This document shows positions 56,110 through 64,000 of a stretch of 64,000 nucleotides of DNA, piece after piece; within the stretch, counting starts at the first letter, position 1, and every line of letters begins with the position of its first letter. The stretch lies in the NCBI GenBank assembly GCA_965178635.1, contig CBCXVT010000003.1, positions 1 to 64,000 on the forward strand, in the 5' to 3' direction. The position numbers and the translations under genes are program-made. The notes below the pieces were generated by a model. That model worked only from the letters and a program-made list of their open reading frames with translations. It had not been told where the DNA came from and made no database searches. The DNA comes from GCA-2733415 sp965178635 (lineage in GTDB: Bacteria; Bacteroidota; Bacteroidia; Flavobacteriales; Flavobacteriaceae).

Positions 56110-56592
56110 CTAGTACTCGTATAGCAATGTTTTTAATTTTCTGTCATTAATAAAATAGTGATTAATTAATCTTACGTGTTCTTTGTTAAAATTTTGAAGA
56201 GGAAGGTCGTCAAGTTTCATTCTCTTCAAATGATTTAATAAGGTTGTATATCTTTTTACCGCAGAAATTCTATTTTGTGAATTAAAATCTTTAATTCTTT
56301 CCAACATTAAATCCCCGAAAGAACCAAATTCAATTTCATCCTCTTTTGTCTCATATGTATCTTGAACAAGATTATAAGAGGATAATAGATTTTGAATAAT
56401 GATATTATATTGTTCGTTAAGATTAAAGTTTTTTAAAACTCTATTGTTTTTTGTGCTCCAACTTCTTTTTGGGATATTTAACCCTGTTGCTATATATTTG
56501 TTCTTTCTTGTGTTACTATTATAGAACTTTATCTTTATTGGGTAGAGTCCTTCTTTATTCGGCGTGTGCCAAAGGATAGCTGAAACTTTCAT
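56110..56592 (-). pseudogene. Truncated tyrosine integrase (N-terminal half only)
   Basis: This 160-residue product matches the front of Bacteroidota phage-type integrases. It has an arm-DNA-binding domain (SAILWHTPNKEGLYPIKIKF, then RKNKYIATGLNIPKRSW) and the start of the core-binding SAM-like helices (FGSFGDLMLERIKDFNSQNR, SAVKRYTTLLNHLKRMKLDD). It stops at 56110 after KTLLYEY. The C-terminal domain of about 200 residues, with the Arg-His-Arg-Tyr catalytic set, is missing and is not present in another frame nearby. The gene lies at the right end of the element, the normal place for an integrase next to att. It may now act as a DNA-binding fragment, or it may be dead. Confidence 0.8.
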
Positions 56593-56757
56593 TCATTTTT
56601 ACTTTATTTTCAAATATACAATCTTATCATTAAAAAGTTGAGCAATCAGTTGAGCAAAATGTCTTGCTCAACTCTTCTTTTAAGAAAACTAAAAAAATAA
56701 ATAACTGATAATCAATAATTTAAAATTATAATTTTTTGATTTTTAGGGAATTATGTT

Positions 56758-56771
56758 CCAAGTGGGACCAC
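56758..56771. other. attR core
   Basis: CCAAGTGGGACCAC, the second copy of the tRNA 3' end. The preceding bases (ATTATGTT) are not tRNA-like, so only the last 13 tRNA bases plus one C are duplicated. Confidence 0.85.
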
Positions 56772-56774
56772 AAC

Positions 56775-56811
56775 AAAAACCTGTAAGCAATCCTTGTTTA
56801 CAGGTTTTTTT
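56775..56811 (+). terminator. Probable original tRNA-CAU terminator
   Basis: AACCTGTAA pairs with TTTACAGGTT and runs into T. It lies just beyond attR, where the native terminator of the tRNA would be before insertion. Confidence 0.7.
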
Positions 56812-56990
56812 ATAGCTGTATTTTAATAAATGTGTCTGTTTCTTCGTTTTATTACTAAGTGTTTCTTCTTTTTCTTAAAGTAGCGCTACAATTAAAATAT
56901 TTTGGTGCTGTCTTGTTAATACAGTTAGTGTTTTTAATTTATATGTTTAAATAATTAGTTTTAGCTATTTATCACAACACTTTATGGAGC

Positions 56991-57018
56991 AAAAAATGCC
57001 AGCAAAGCTGGCATTTTT
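56991..57018 (-). terminator. Terminator after the PorP/SprF gene
   Basis: AAAAAATGCCAGC pairs with GCTGGCATTTTTT around three A. It follows the stop of the PorP/SprF-family gene on the minus strand. Confidence 0.85.
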
Positions 57019-57043
57019 TATCTGAGACTATTCAGTTGTCTTA

Positions 57044-57931
57044 TTAAAATTTAAATTTTAATAAAATTTCATTCGTATTTCTAGCACGAGCTAACTCAGC
57101 ACGTGTACTTTTTTCAAAAGCAAATCCTAAAATAAAGCGTTTACTCAGTTCTACATTCATAATAGCAGCATAGGCTTGGTCTGTTCTGTAGGTTCCACCT
57201 ATTTTAAAGGTGTTATTAAAAGATAACATGGTGTTTATATCTACAGATACTGGCGCACCATTTACATAACGCATAAGTATTGCTGGCTGTAAAAATAGAT
57301 TTCCTTTACTGTTTAAAGTAAAATCGTACCCTGTTGATGCATAAAAATGAGGACGATCAGTAGCTGCAGTTGCAATACCATTATCGTTACGTGTACGTTC
57401 TGTATTAAGCATACGTGGTACAGATAAAGACATAAACCATTTCTTTCTTTTTAAATACACACCTGTACCAATATTTGGTGAAAATTGGCTGATGTTCACT
57501 AAAGAAGGATCTGATAGGATGTTATAGGTTTCTAGTCCATTAACATTAACATCATAAAAATTACCACCCGCTTTAATACCAAAGTAGAGGTCGGTATGCT
57601 CAGAGACTTTTAGTTTGTAAGAGAAGTCAATGGTTACGAAATTTTGTTTTTCAATAAACGTTTTTTCTCTTACCATAGATACTCCAATCCCTACATTTTT
57701 ACCAAGTCCTGTGCTAAAGTTAACCAATTGCATTTCTGGTGCCTCAGCAATACCTGTCCATTGCGAACGAATACTAGAAGCTATGACTGTTTTATTATCA
57801 GCCCCTGCATATGCAGGGTTGATAATATTCATTTGTTCAGTAAACTGTGTAATTATCGTTTCTTGTTGTGCCCAAGACGCGCTACAAAAAGCTATGGCTA
57901 ATACGGCCGTTATATATTTAAATTGTTTCAT
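57044..57931 (-). CDS. PorP/SprF family type IX secretion membrane protein
   Basis: This 295-residue outer-membrane protein of the PorP/SprF family has a signal peptide (ending CSASWAQ). The family start QETIITQFTEQMNIINPAYAG is present, followed by repeated beta-barrel-like strands (GVSMVREKTFIEKQNFVTID, YKLKVSEHTDLYFGIKAGG, FLQPAILMRYVNG) and the C-terminal ELARARNTNEILLKFKF. PorP/SprF proteins pair with a large type B adhesin, as SprF does with SprB. The giant gene upstream ends 28 bases away, so the two are an operon. It is likely needed for surface assembly of that adhesin. Confidence 0.94.
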   Translation of the reverse strand: MKQFKYITAVLAIAFCSASWAQQETIITQFTEQMNIINPAYAGADNKTVIASSIRSQWTGIAEAPEMQLVNFSTGLGKNVGIGVSMVREKTFIEKQNFVTIDFSYKLKVSEHTDLYFGIKAGGNFYDVNVNGLETYNILSDPSLVNISQFSPNIGTGVYLKRKKWFMSLSVPRMLNTERTRNDNGIATAATDRPHFYASTGYDFTLNSKGNLFLQPAILMRYVNGAPVSVDINTMLSFNNTFKIGGTYRTDQAYAAIMNVELSKRFILGFAFEKSTRAELARARNTNEILLKFKF

Positions 57932-57958
57932 CGTGTTTTGTTTTTCTTGTAATAATTA

Positions 57959-60900
57959 TTAATAACGTGTGATATATAACCAACCATCTTTATCTACCGT
58001 ACCATTACCATCTAAATCGATTTGGTAATAGTAAGCGGCAGAGTCTGGCAAGGCTTGCGTATAATTATTGTAATGACCATTCCAAGTATTGTTATAACCT
58101 CTGGCAAAGAAGACTTCACTACCCCATTTGTTAAATACACGTACCGTGTTATTTGGGTGATTTTCTATGTTATAGATCATCCAAATGTCATTTATACCAT
58201 CACCATTTGGTGTTACCGCTTCAGATATGTTAACTTCTACGGTATCACATGCATCACCTATGCCATCATTATCTCTATCCTCTTGACCGGGGTTAAATGT
58301 AAACTGACAGTTATCCTCTACATCTAAAACACCATCATTATCATCATCATCATCACAAAGGTCTCCAAGTCCATCGTCATCATTATCAGCTTGGTCAGGG
58401 TTCGCAGTAAGCGGACAGTTATCAAACACATCAGCGACACCATCATTATCATCGTCATCGTCACAGTTATCTAAAAGTCCATCGTTATCATTATCACCAA
58501 AGGTGTTAACTACAGTTACTGTTGCGGTTGTTGTACCTACGTTACCACTATTATCTGTAATAGTTAAGGTTACGGTGTTAAGACCCACATTATCACAAGT
58601 AAACATGGTTTCACTGATCATAAGAGTATCAATACCACAGTTATCTGTTGAGCCATTCTCTATCATATCGACATCGATAAAGGCTTCACCAAATTCATCT
58701 AGACTCACTGTTACATCTTGTGCTACAGCGATAGGCTGTAAATTATCAATCACAGTAACAGTAGCTATTGCAGTAGCGCTATTTCCATTAACATCTGTAA
58801 CGGTTAATACCACGGTATTGGCACCTAATTCATTACATGTAAATATTGATGGACTCACTGTCAGTGTTGCAATAGCACAATTATCGGTACTGTTATTATT
58901 TACATCTGAAAAGTCTATAATTACTTGACCTGACGTATCTAAATTAACAGTAATATCTTGTGTATTTACTATTGGCATTACATTATCTACAATGGTTACA
59001 ATTTGTGTTGCAGTTTGTGTATTCCCAGATCCATCAGTTACGGTCCATGTTACTGTAGTATTACCTAAATCAAATGCTGTAGGTGCATCGTTAGTTACGG
59101 ATGCGACATTACAGTTATCAGTAGTTATAGGATTACCTAAGTTAACACCTGTAGCGGTACAGTTGGTATTGGTATTTAACGTTAGATCAGCTGGTGCAAC
59201 GATTGTTGGGTTTTCAGAATCTACAACAGTTACAATTTGCGTTGCAGTTTGTGTATTCCCAGACCCATCAGTTACGGTCCATGTTACTGTTGTATTACCT
59301 AAGTTAAATACGTTTGGTGCATCATTAGTAACGCTTGCTACACTACAGTTATCTGTAGTTACGGCATTACCTAAACCTACGTTGATTGCATCACAATCGT
59401 TATTAGTAGCTATAGTAATAGCCGCAGGCGCTGTAATAGTTGGTAGTATAGTATCAGTAACAGTAACGGTTTGTGTTGCTGTTGCTATGTTCCCAGCCCC
59501 ATCAGTTACGGTCCATGTTACAGTTGTTGTACCTAACTCAAATACGGCAGGTGCATCGTTTGTTACGTTTGCCACACTACAGTTATCTGTTGTTATAGCA
59601 TTACCTAATATAATTGTTGTTGCTGTACATCCCGTATCAGTAGTTGCTGTAATGGCAGTAGGTGCTGTAATGGTTGGCATTACATTATCTACAATGGTTA
59701 CAATTTGTGTTGCAGTTTGTGTATTCCCAGATCCATCAGTTACGGTCCATGTTACTGTAGTATTACCTAAATCAAATGCTGTAGGTGCATCGTTAGTTAC
59801 GGATGCGACATTACAGTTATCAGTAGTTATAGGATTACCTAAGTTAACACCTGTAGCGGTACAGTTGGTATTGGTATTTAACGTTAGATCAGCTGGTGCA
59901 ACGATTGTTGGGTTTTCAGAATCTACAACAGTTACAATTTGCGTTGCAGTTTGTGTATTCCCAGACCCATCAGTTACGGTCCATGTTACTGTTGTATTAC
60001 CTAAGTTAAATACGTTTGGTGCATCATTAGTAACGCTTGCTACACTACAGTTATCTGTAGTTACGGCATTACCTAAACCTACGTTGATTGCATCACAATC
60101 GTTATTAGTAGCTATAGTAATAGCCGCAGGCGCTGTAATAGTTGGTAGTATAGTATCAGTAACAGTAACGGTTTGTGTTGCTGTTGCTATGTTCCCAGCC
60201 CCATCAGTTACGGTCCATGTTACAGTTGTTGTACCTAACTCAAATACGGCAGGTGCATCGTTTGTTACGTTTGCCACACTACAGTTATCTGTTGTTATAG
60301 CATTACCTAATATAATTGTTGTTGCTGTACATCCCGTATCAGTAGTTGCTGTAATGGCAGTAGGTGCTGTAATGGTTGGCATTACATTATCTACAATGGT
60401 TACAATTTGTGTTGCAGTTTGTGTATTCCCAGATCCATCAGTTACGGTCCATGTTACTGTAGTATTACCTAAATCAAATGCTGTAGGTGCATCGTTAGTT
60501 ACGGATGCGACATTACAGTTATCAGTAGTTATAGGATTACCTAAGTTAACACCTGTAGCGGTACAGTTGGTATTGGTATTTAACGTTAGATCAGCTGGTG
60601 CAACGATTGTTGGGTTTTCAGAATCTACAACAGTTACAATTTGCGTTGCAGTTTGTGTATTCCCAGACCCATCAGTTACGGTCCATGTTACTGTTGTATT
60701 ACCTAAGTTAAATACGTTTGGTGCATCATTAGTAACGCTTGCTACACTACAGTTATCTGTAGTTACGGCATTACCTAAACCTACGTTGATTGCATCACAA
60801 TCGTTATTAGTAGCTATAGTAATAGCCGCAGGCGCTGTAATAGTTGGTAGTATAGTATCAGTAACAGTAACGGTTTGTGTTGCTGTTGCTATGTTCCCAG

Positions 60901-63900
60901 CCCCATCAGTTACGGTCCATGTTACAGTTGTTGTACCTAACTCAAATACGGCAGGTGCATCGTTTGTTACGTTTGCCACACTACAGTTATCTGTTGTTAT
61001 AGCATTACCTAATATAATTGTTGTTGCTGTACATCCCGTATCAGTAGTTGCTGTAATGGCAGTAGGTGCTGTAATGGTTGGCATTACATTATCTACAATG
61101 GTTACAATTTGTGTTGCAGTTTGTGTATTCCCAGATCCATCAGTTACGGTCCATGTTACTGTAGTATTACCTAAATCAAATGCTGTAGGTGCATCGTTAG
61201 TTACGGATGCGACATTACAGTTATCAGTAGTTATAGGATTACCTAAGTTAACACCTGTAGCGGTACAGTTGGTATTGGTATTTAACGTTAGATCAGCTGG
61301 TGCAACGATTGTTGGGTTTAGAACATCTTCTACTGTAACTTGAGCTGTTGTAAAAGATTGATTGCCTGAAGCATCAGATCCTATTAAGATTACAGTGTTT
61401 ACACCAATATTGGCACAGCCAAAGTTACTTGGTGTTACGGTTAGTGTAATATCACAGTTATCAGTACTACCATTATCTATCATATCTGGTGTTAATGCCA
61501 CTTGGCCATTAGCACCAAGTTGTACGGTAATATCTTGAGTGATTACTATTGGTGCAATACTATCAACAACAGTAACTGTCGCTGTTGCTGTATTACTATT
61601 ACCATTAACATCGGTAACAGTAAGTATAACCGCACCAGCGCCTATATCATCACAAGTAAAGTTAGTTGTATTTAAACTCATAGTATCTATACCACAATTA
61701 TCAGTAGAACCATTATCGATATCTGCTGTTGTAATAGTAGCAGTACCGCTAGCGTCTAATTGTACGGTAATATCTTGCGTCACCACAGCAGGTGCAACTG
61801 TATCTTGTACAGTCACTGTTGCTGTAGCGGTATTAGTATTACCACTCGGATCTGTTCCTGTTATTGTAACTGTGTTAGTCCCTATATCAGCACAACTAAA
61901 ACTCAATGGTGTTACTGTTAATACAACGCTACAATCGTCACTACTACCATTATCTAAATCAGCAGGGGTTATCGTAGCTATTCCATTAGCATCTAATTGT
62001 ACTGTTATGTCTTGTGAAACTACAGTAGGTGCTATATTATCTTCTATCGTTAACGTTCTTGTAATCATGGTTTGATTACCCGAATCATCAGTTACTCTAA
62101 ATAAATAGTCAAATGTATTACCAACATCTGCACAAGTAACATTAATTCTATCGCTAAAACCAGAATCGGCTAAGCTGTCACTATTTTCATCTCTAGCTAA
62201 TTCAATCATAGCTATTCCACAATTATCGGTACTACCATTGTCTACATATTGTGGTAAGAAAGCATAAGCTCCATTACTCCAATTGTAATTGGTAATCGAA
62301 AAATCATTGGCTAGCGCTAGAGGTGCCTCGTTATCAATAAATGTAATATCAAAAGTAGATTGAACAATTGCGCCAAACTCATCTTCTAGGTTCAAAGTTA
62401 CAGTTACAGTGCCTGTTTGGTCGAGTTCGGGGGTCATTGTAACTGTTCTAGTTGTTCCTGTTGATGAAATACTAAACGTGTTTAACACCGATGTATTATC
62501 TGATGTTGCAGTTAGAATTAAATTATCAGCTATGGTTTCATTATCTGAGATAATCACATTTACAACTGCATCTGTATTAGGACAACTAGCTGCAATATCT
62601 GTAACAGGATTTATTACAGGGTCGGTATTTGTACCTATAGTAAAAGTTACAGTGTCTAAGCAACCAGTAGTTGTTGTTCCTGTTAATGTGTATTGCGTTA
62701 CATTTTGAGCAACAGTAGGTGTCCCACTAATTTCTCCTGTTACAGAATCAATTATTAGACCTGTTGGTAATTGTGGTGTAACACTAAAAACCGTGTTATC
62801 ATCAGGAGTTTCTGTAGGTTGTATCGGCGTTATTAACTCATTAAGAGCAAATACATAATTCACTTCGGGAAGTGCTATATCAACCTCAATAGATTCTATA
62901 ATTTCTGTACTAGCCGTTGCAATACATCCAGCTTGGTTAATAACAGTAACATTATATATTCCTGGGTTCAAGCCACTAATTGTATTTGTAGTTGCAGTAA
63001 AGCCATTAGGTCCTGTCCATTCATAAGTAAAGGTGTCTGTTGCCGTTGCATTACTTACAATAGCTGTTGCAGAACCATCACCTGAATTTCCACAAGTCTC
63101 GTCTGTTTTGGTTACTATAGCTTCAAAAGGCACACTAAAATTACGGTATGAAGTGCTTTCTTGAGAATAATTATAAAATCCAAATCGGCCATCTTCAAAG
63201 GTTCCATCTATATTAAAAACTTCATTACCATCAATAAGAATAGTAATATTTTGTTCGGTATAAGTTACTTTAAAGTCGTACCATGTATTGTCTGCCCAAC
63301 CACCTACTGCTGTATTGGTTGCGAGAACTTGAGCTTGAGAATGGGTTGCATCCCAAAAGCCTTGGCTAATTTCGTTAGAAGGAATATTGCCATCATATTT
63401 TATAACACGCATACCTGCAACAGCACCATTTTGTGCTGCTTGTTTCCAATCAAACAATATCATTTTATAGTTGTTAGGCGTTGCGTTTGTAGGACTTTGA
63501 TAACCTAAAACAAACCCAAAGAAATCATCATCACCAGTAGTAAAAACTCCAAACTCTCCTTGAATAGAGGTGTTTATATAGTTTTCTTGACTTACAAAAT
63601 AAGTAGGACTACTATTGGTTGTTTGAGTAACTGTAAAATCATTATTAGATAAGTTCCATGTACCGTTAGAAAGATCTCCTTCTTGTTGCCAAGAGGTTAA
63701 GCTAATAGGCAAAGCACAAGCTACTTCTGCATCCTCAACTGTAATAATTTTTGTAGCACTTAATTGCACACAGGATGCATCTGTTAAACCGCCATATTCG
63801 ACTACGTAGCCATCTATGTTCGCATTATCAAAGGCATAATCATTCCATAAACCATCTGTTAAAAAATGCGCATAGTCTTCACCACTACCAGAATTATTTG

Positions 63901-64000
63901 GTTCATTTGCGCTCCAGTTGTTATACTCTCCACCTACAACACTACCATTGCTTACACCTTGCCAAAATTGTGTGCCAGCTTCTGGTCCAGTGACCCAAAG
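57959..64000 (-). CDS. Giant T9SS type B adhesin with lectin-like, thrombospondin-like and HYR modules (5' end outside window)
   Basis: The frame is open from 57959 to the right edge, over 2000 codons, with its start beyond 64000; the GTG at 63767-63769 is internal. In protein order it shows a C-type-lectin-like part (NNWSANEPNN, EDYAHFLTDGLWNDYAF), then a thrombospondin-C-like domain (GDDDFFGFVLGYQSPTN, YKMILFDWKQ). A SprB-like repeat (GLNPGIYNVTVINQAGC) and an Ig/cadherin-like part follow. Next are many HYR or HYR-like modules of 70-80 residues ending VTVTD, including the identical 702-bp repeats, and then thrombospondin type 3 Asp repeats (DNDNDGLLDNCDDDDDNDG). The tail is type B sorting (VTPNGDGINDIW, VFNKWGSEVFF). 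Calcium-dependent adhesion is likely; the ligand is unknown. Confidence 0.92.
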   Translation of the reverse strand, partial: LWVTGPEAGTQFWQGVSNGSVVGGEYNNWSANEPNNSGSGEDYAHFLTDGLWNDYAFDNANIDGYVVEYGGLTDASCVQLSATKIITVEDAEVACALPISLTSWQQEGDLSNGTWNLSNNDFTVTQTTNSSPTYFVSQENYINTSIQGEFGVFTTGDDDFFGFVLGYQSPTNATPNNYKMILFDWKQAAQNGAVAGMRVIKYDGNIPSNEISQGFWDATHSQAQVLATNTAVGGWADNTWYDFKVTYTEQNITILIDGNEVFNIDGTFEDGRFGFYNYSQESTSYRNFSVPFEAIVTKTDETCGNSGDGSATAIVSNATATDTFTYEWTGPNGFTATTNTISGLNPGIYNVTVINQAGCIATASTEIIESIEVDIALPEVNYVFALNELITPIQPTETPDDNTVFSVTPQLPTGLIIDSVTGEISGTPTVAQNVTQYTLTGTTTTGCLDTVTFTIGTNTDPVINPVTDIAASCPNTDAVVNVIISDNETIADNLILTATSDNTSVLNTFSISSTGTTRTVTMTPELDQTGTVTVTLNLEDEFGAIVQSTFDITFIDNEAPLALANDFSITNYNWSNGAYAFLPQYVDNGSTDNCGIAMIELARDENSDSLADSGFSDRINVTCADVGNTFDYLFRVTDDSGNQTMITRTLTIEDNIAPTVVSQDITVQLDANGIATITPADLDNGSSDDCSVVLTVTPLSFSCADIGTNTVTITGTDPSGNTNTATATVTVQDTVAPAVVTQDITVQLDASGTATITTADIDNGSTDNCGIDTMSLNTTNFTCDDIGAGAVILTVTDVNGNSNTATATVTVVDSIAPIVITQDITVQLGANGQVALTPDMIDNGSTDNCDITLTVTPSNFGCANIGVNTVILIGSDASGNQSFTTAQVTVEDVLNPTIVAPADLTLNTNTNCTATGVNLGNPITTDNCNVASVTNDAPTAFDLGNTTVTWTVTDGSGNTQTATQIVTIVDNVMPTITAPTAITATTDTGCTATTIILGNAITTDNCSVANVTNDAPAVFELGTTTVTWTVTDGAGNIATATQTVTVTDTILPTITAPAAITIATNNDCDAINVGLGNAVTTDNCSVASVTNDAPNVFNLGNTTVTWTVTDGSGNTQTATQIVTVVDSENPTIVAPADLTLNTNTNCTATGVNLGNPITTDNCNVASVTNDAPTAFDLGNTTVTWTVTDGSGNTQTATQIVTIVDNVMPTITAPTAITATTDTGCTATTIILGNAITTDNCSVANVTNDAPAVFELGTTTVTWTVTDGAGNIATATQTVTVTDTILPTITAPAAITIATNNDCDAINVGLGNAVTTDNCSVASVTNDAPNVFNLGNTTVTWTVTDGSGNTQTATQIVTVVDSENPTIVAPADLTLNTNTNCTATGVNLGNPITTDNCNVASVTNDAPTAFDLGNTTVTWTVTDGSGNTQTATQIVTIVDNVMPTITAPTAITATTDTGCTATTIILGNAITTDNCSVANVTNDAPAVFELGTTTVTWTVTDGAGNIATATQTVTVTDTILPTITAPAAITIATNNDCDAINVGLGNAVTTDNCSVASVTNDAPNVFNLGNTTVTWTVTDGSGNTQTATQIVTVVDSENPTIVAPADLTLNTNTNCTATGVNLGNPITTDNCNVASVTNDAPTAFDLGNTTVTWTVTDGSGNTQTATQIVTIVDNVMPIVNTQDITVNLDTSGQVIIDFSDVNNNSTDNCAIATLTVSPSIFTCNELGANTVVLTVTDVNGNSATAIATVTVIDNLQPIAVAQDVTVSLDEFGEAFIDVDMIENGSTDNCGIDTLMISETMFTCDNVGLNTVTLTITDNSGNVGTTTATVTVVNTFGDNDNDGLLDNCDDDDDNDGVADVFDNCPLTANPDQADNDDDGLGDLCDDDDDNDGVLDVEDNCQFTFNPGQEDRDNDGIGDACDTVEVNISEAVTPNGDGINDIWMIYNIENHPNNTVRVFNKWGSEVFFARGYNNTWNGHYNNYTQALPDSAAYYYQIDLDGNGTVDKDGWLYITRY
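58972..61319. repeat. 702-bp tandem repeat, 3.3 copies
   Basis: A 702-base unit (234 codons, three HYR domains) starts at 58981, 59683, 60385 and 61087. The fourth copy ends near 61319, after one HYR domain. I see no differences between copies at DNA or protein level. Identity this high points to recent expansion or homogenisation, and the true copy number may differ because such repeats collapse in assemblies. Confidence 0.95.

Larger units (their letters stand above)
51067..56771. mobile_element. 5.7-kb tRNA-targeted integrated element with a family-A polymerase-like gene
   Basis: The 14-base repeat CCAAGTGGGACCAC lies at 51067-51080 (tRNA 3' end) and 56758-56771, 5691 bases apart. Inside are an unknown 350-residue gene, an HTH gene, a polymerase-like gene, two cargo-type genes and an integrase fragment facing inward from the right end. 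Paired repeats lie near each end (51130-51151 and 56637-56672). A terminator resembling the original tRNA terminator is displaced to the right of the second repeat. No relaxase, capsid or Rep of a known kind is seen. The integrase lacks its catalytic half, so the element may be immobile or need a helper. Confidence 0.85.
56593..57043. other. Right-end element DNA and chromosomal flank
   Basis: No gene is visible. GTTGAGCAA occurs at 56637-56645 and 56649-56657 (12-base period) with an inverted TTGCTCAAC at 56664-56672; these are likely integrase arm sites. The second att core is at 56758-56771, and a terminator at 56775-56811 follows. From there to the PorP/SprF gene there is AT-rich DNA and another terminator. 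Confidence 0.7.

Noticed and set aside
58992..61343. A 783-codon open frame on the plus strand opposite the giant adhesin
   Set aside because: It is the antisense shadow of the 702-bp repeat: Val/Thr/Ser-rich, repetitive with the same period, and with no start context or family. The minus-strand frame encodes clear HYR domains.

Overview
The window looks like the chromosome of a marine-type member of the Flavobacteriaceae (Bacteroidota). The DNA is AT-rich. Several promoters have the Bacteroidota form (TTTG near -33, TAnnTTTG near -7). There are four or five type IX secretion (T9SS) cargo proteins and a PorP/SprF protein. Other markers are an SDR-type L-threonine dehydrogenase, a LeuRS with a large insertion before KMSKS, a DUF3098 protein and BlaI/M56 regulation. 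These are read from protein sequence by eye; no database search was run.

Layout. 1-900: the 5' part of a secreted protein gene on the minus strand, a degenerate repeat cluster, and the 3' flank of tRNA-Leu(UAG), which may be the edge of an integrated element. 1.1-4.9 kb: an M20 dipeptidase with a frameshift, then a blaI-M56 regulatory pair behind two operator palindromes. 4.9-12.1 kb: minus-strand secreted proteins (an M28 peptidase and a 1160-aa BNR/VPS10-like protein, both with T9SS type A tails), a cyclase/YjbR pair and two small envelope proteins. 12.2-22.8 kb: housekeeping genes (threonine dehydrogenase, yraN, a frameshifted LD-carboxypeptidase, metG, mfd, rplU-rpmA). 22.9-29.9 kb: two T9SS type B proteins. 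29.9-36.1 kb: leuS and a divergent ftsX-uppP-truB operon; leuS and ftsX together carry seven single-base insertions within about 1.1 kb, which is best read as poor consensus sequence. 36.1-51.1 kb: mostly single housekeeping genes (tag, ade, rseP, SCO, lepA, dusB, lolC-like, rbfA, mce) and tRNAs (two Asn, one CAU).

51.07-56.77 kb holds the most interesting part: a compact 5.7-kb integrated element in the 3' end of tRNA-CAU, bounded by a 14-bp direct repeat. It encodes a protein with family-A polymerase-like motifs (resembling the TV-Pol family of transposon and virus polymerases), a small HTH protein, iteron-like 11-bp repeats, a leader with three hairpins, an unknown 350-aa protein, a secreted and a membrane cargo protein, and an integrase lacking its catalytic domain. 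No relaxase, capsid or ordinary Rep gene is visible.

57.0-64.0 kb: a PorP/SprF gene downstream of a giant adhesin that runs off the window. The adhesin contains C-type-lectin-like, thrombospondin-C-like, SprB-like, HYR and thrombospondin type 3 modules and a CHU_C tail, with an apparently identical 702-bp tandem repeat of 3.3 copies.

How it works together: the T9SS cargo proteins would be exported and displayed on the surface, and the PorP/SprF-adhesin pair is probably a gliding or adhesion unit. The rest is core translation, envelope and repair machinery. The tRNA-CAU element is the main accessory insert.
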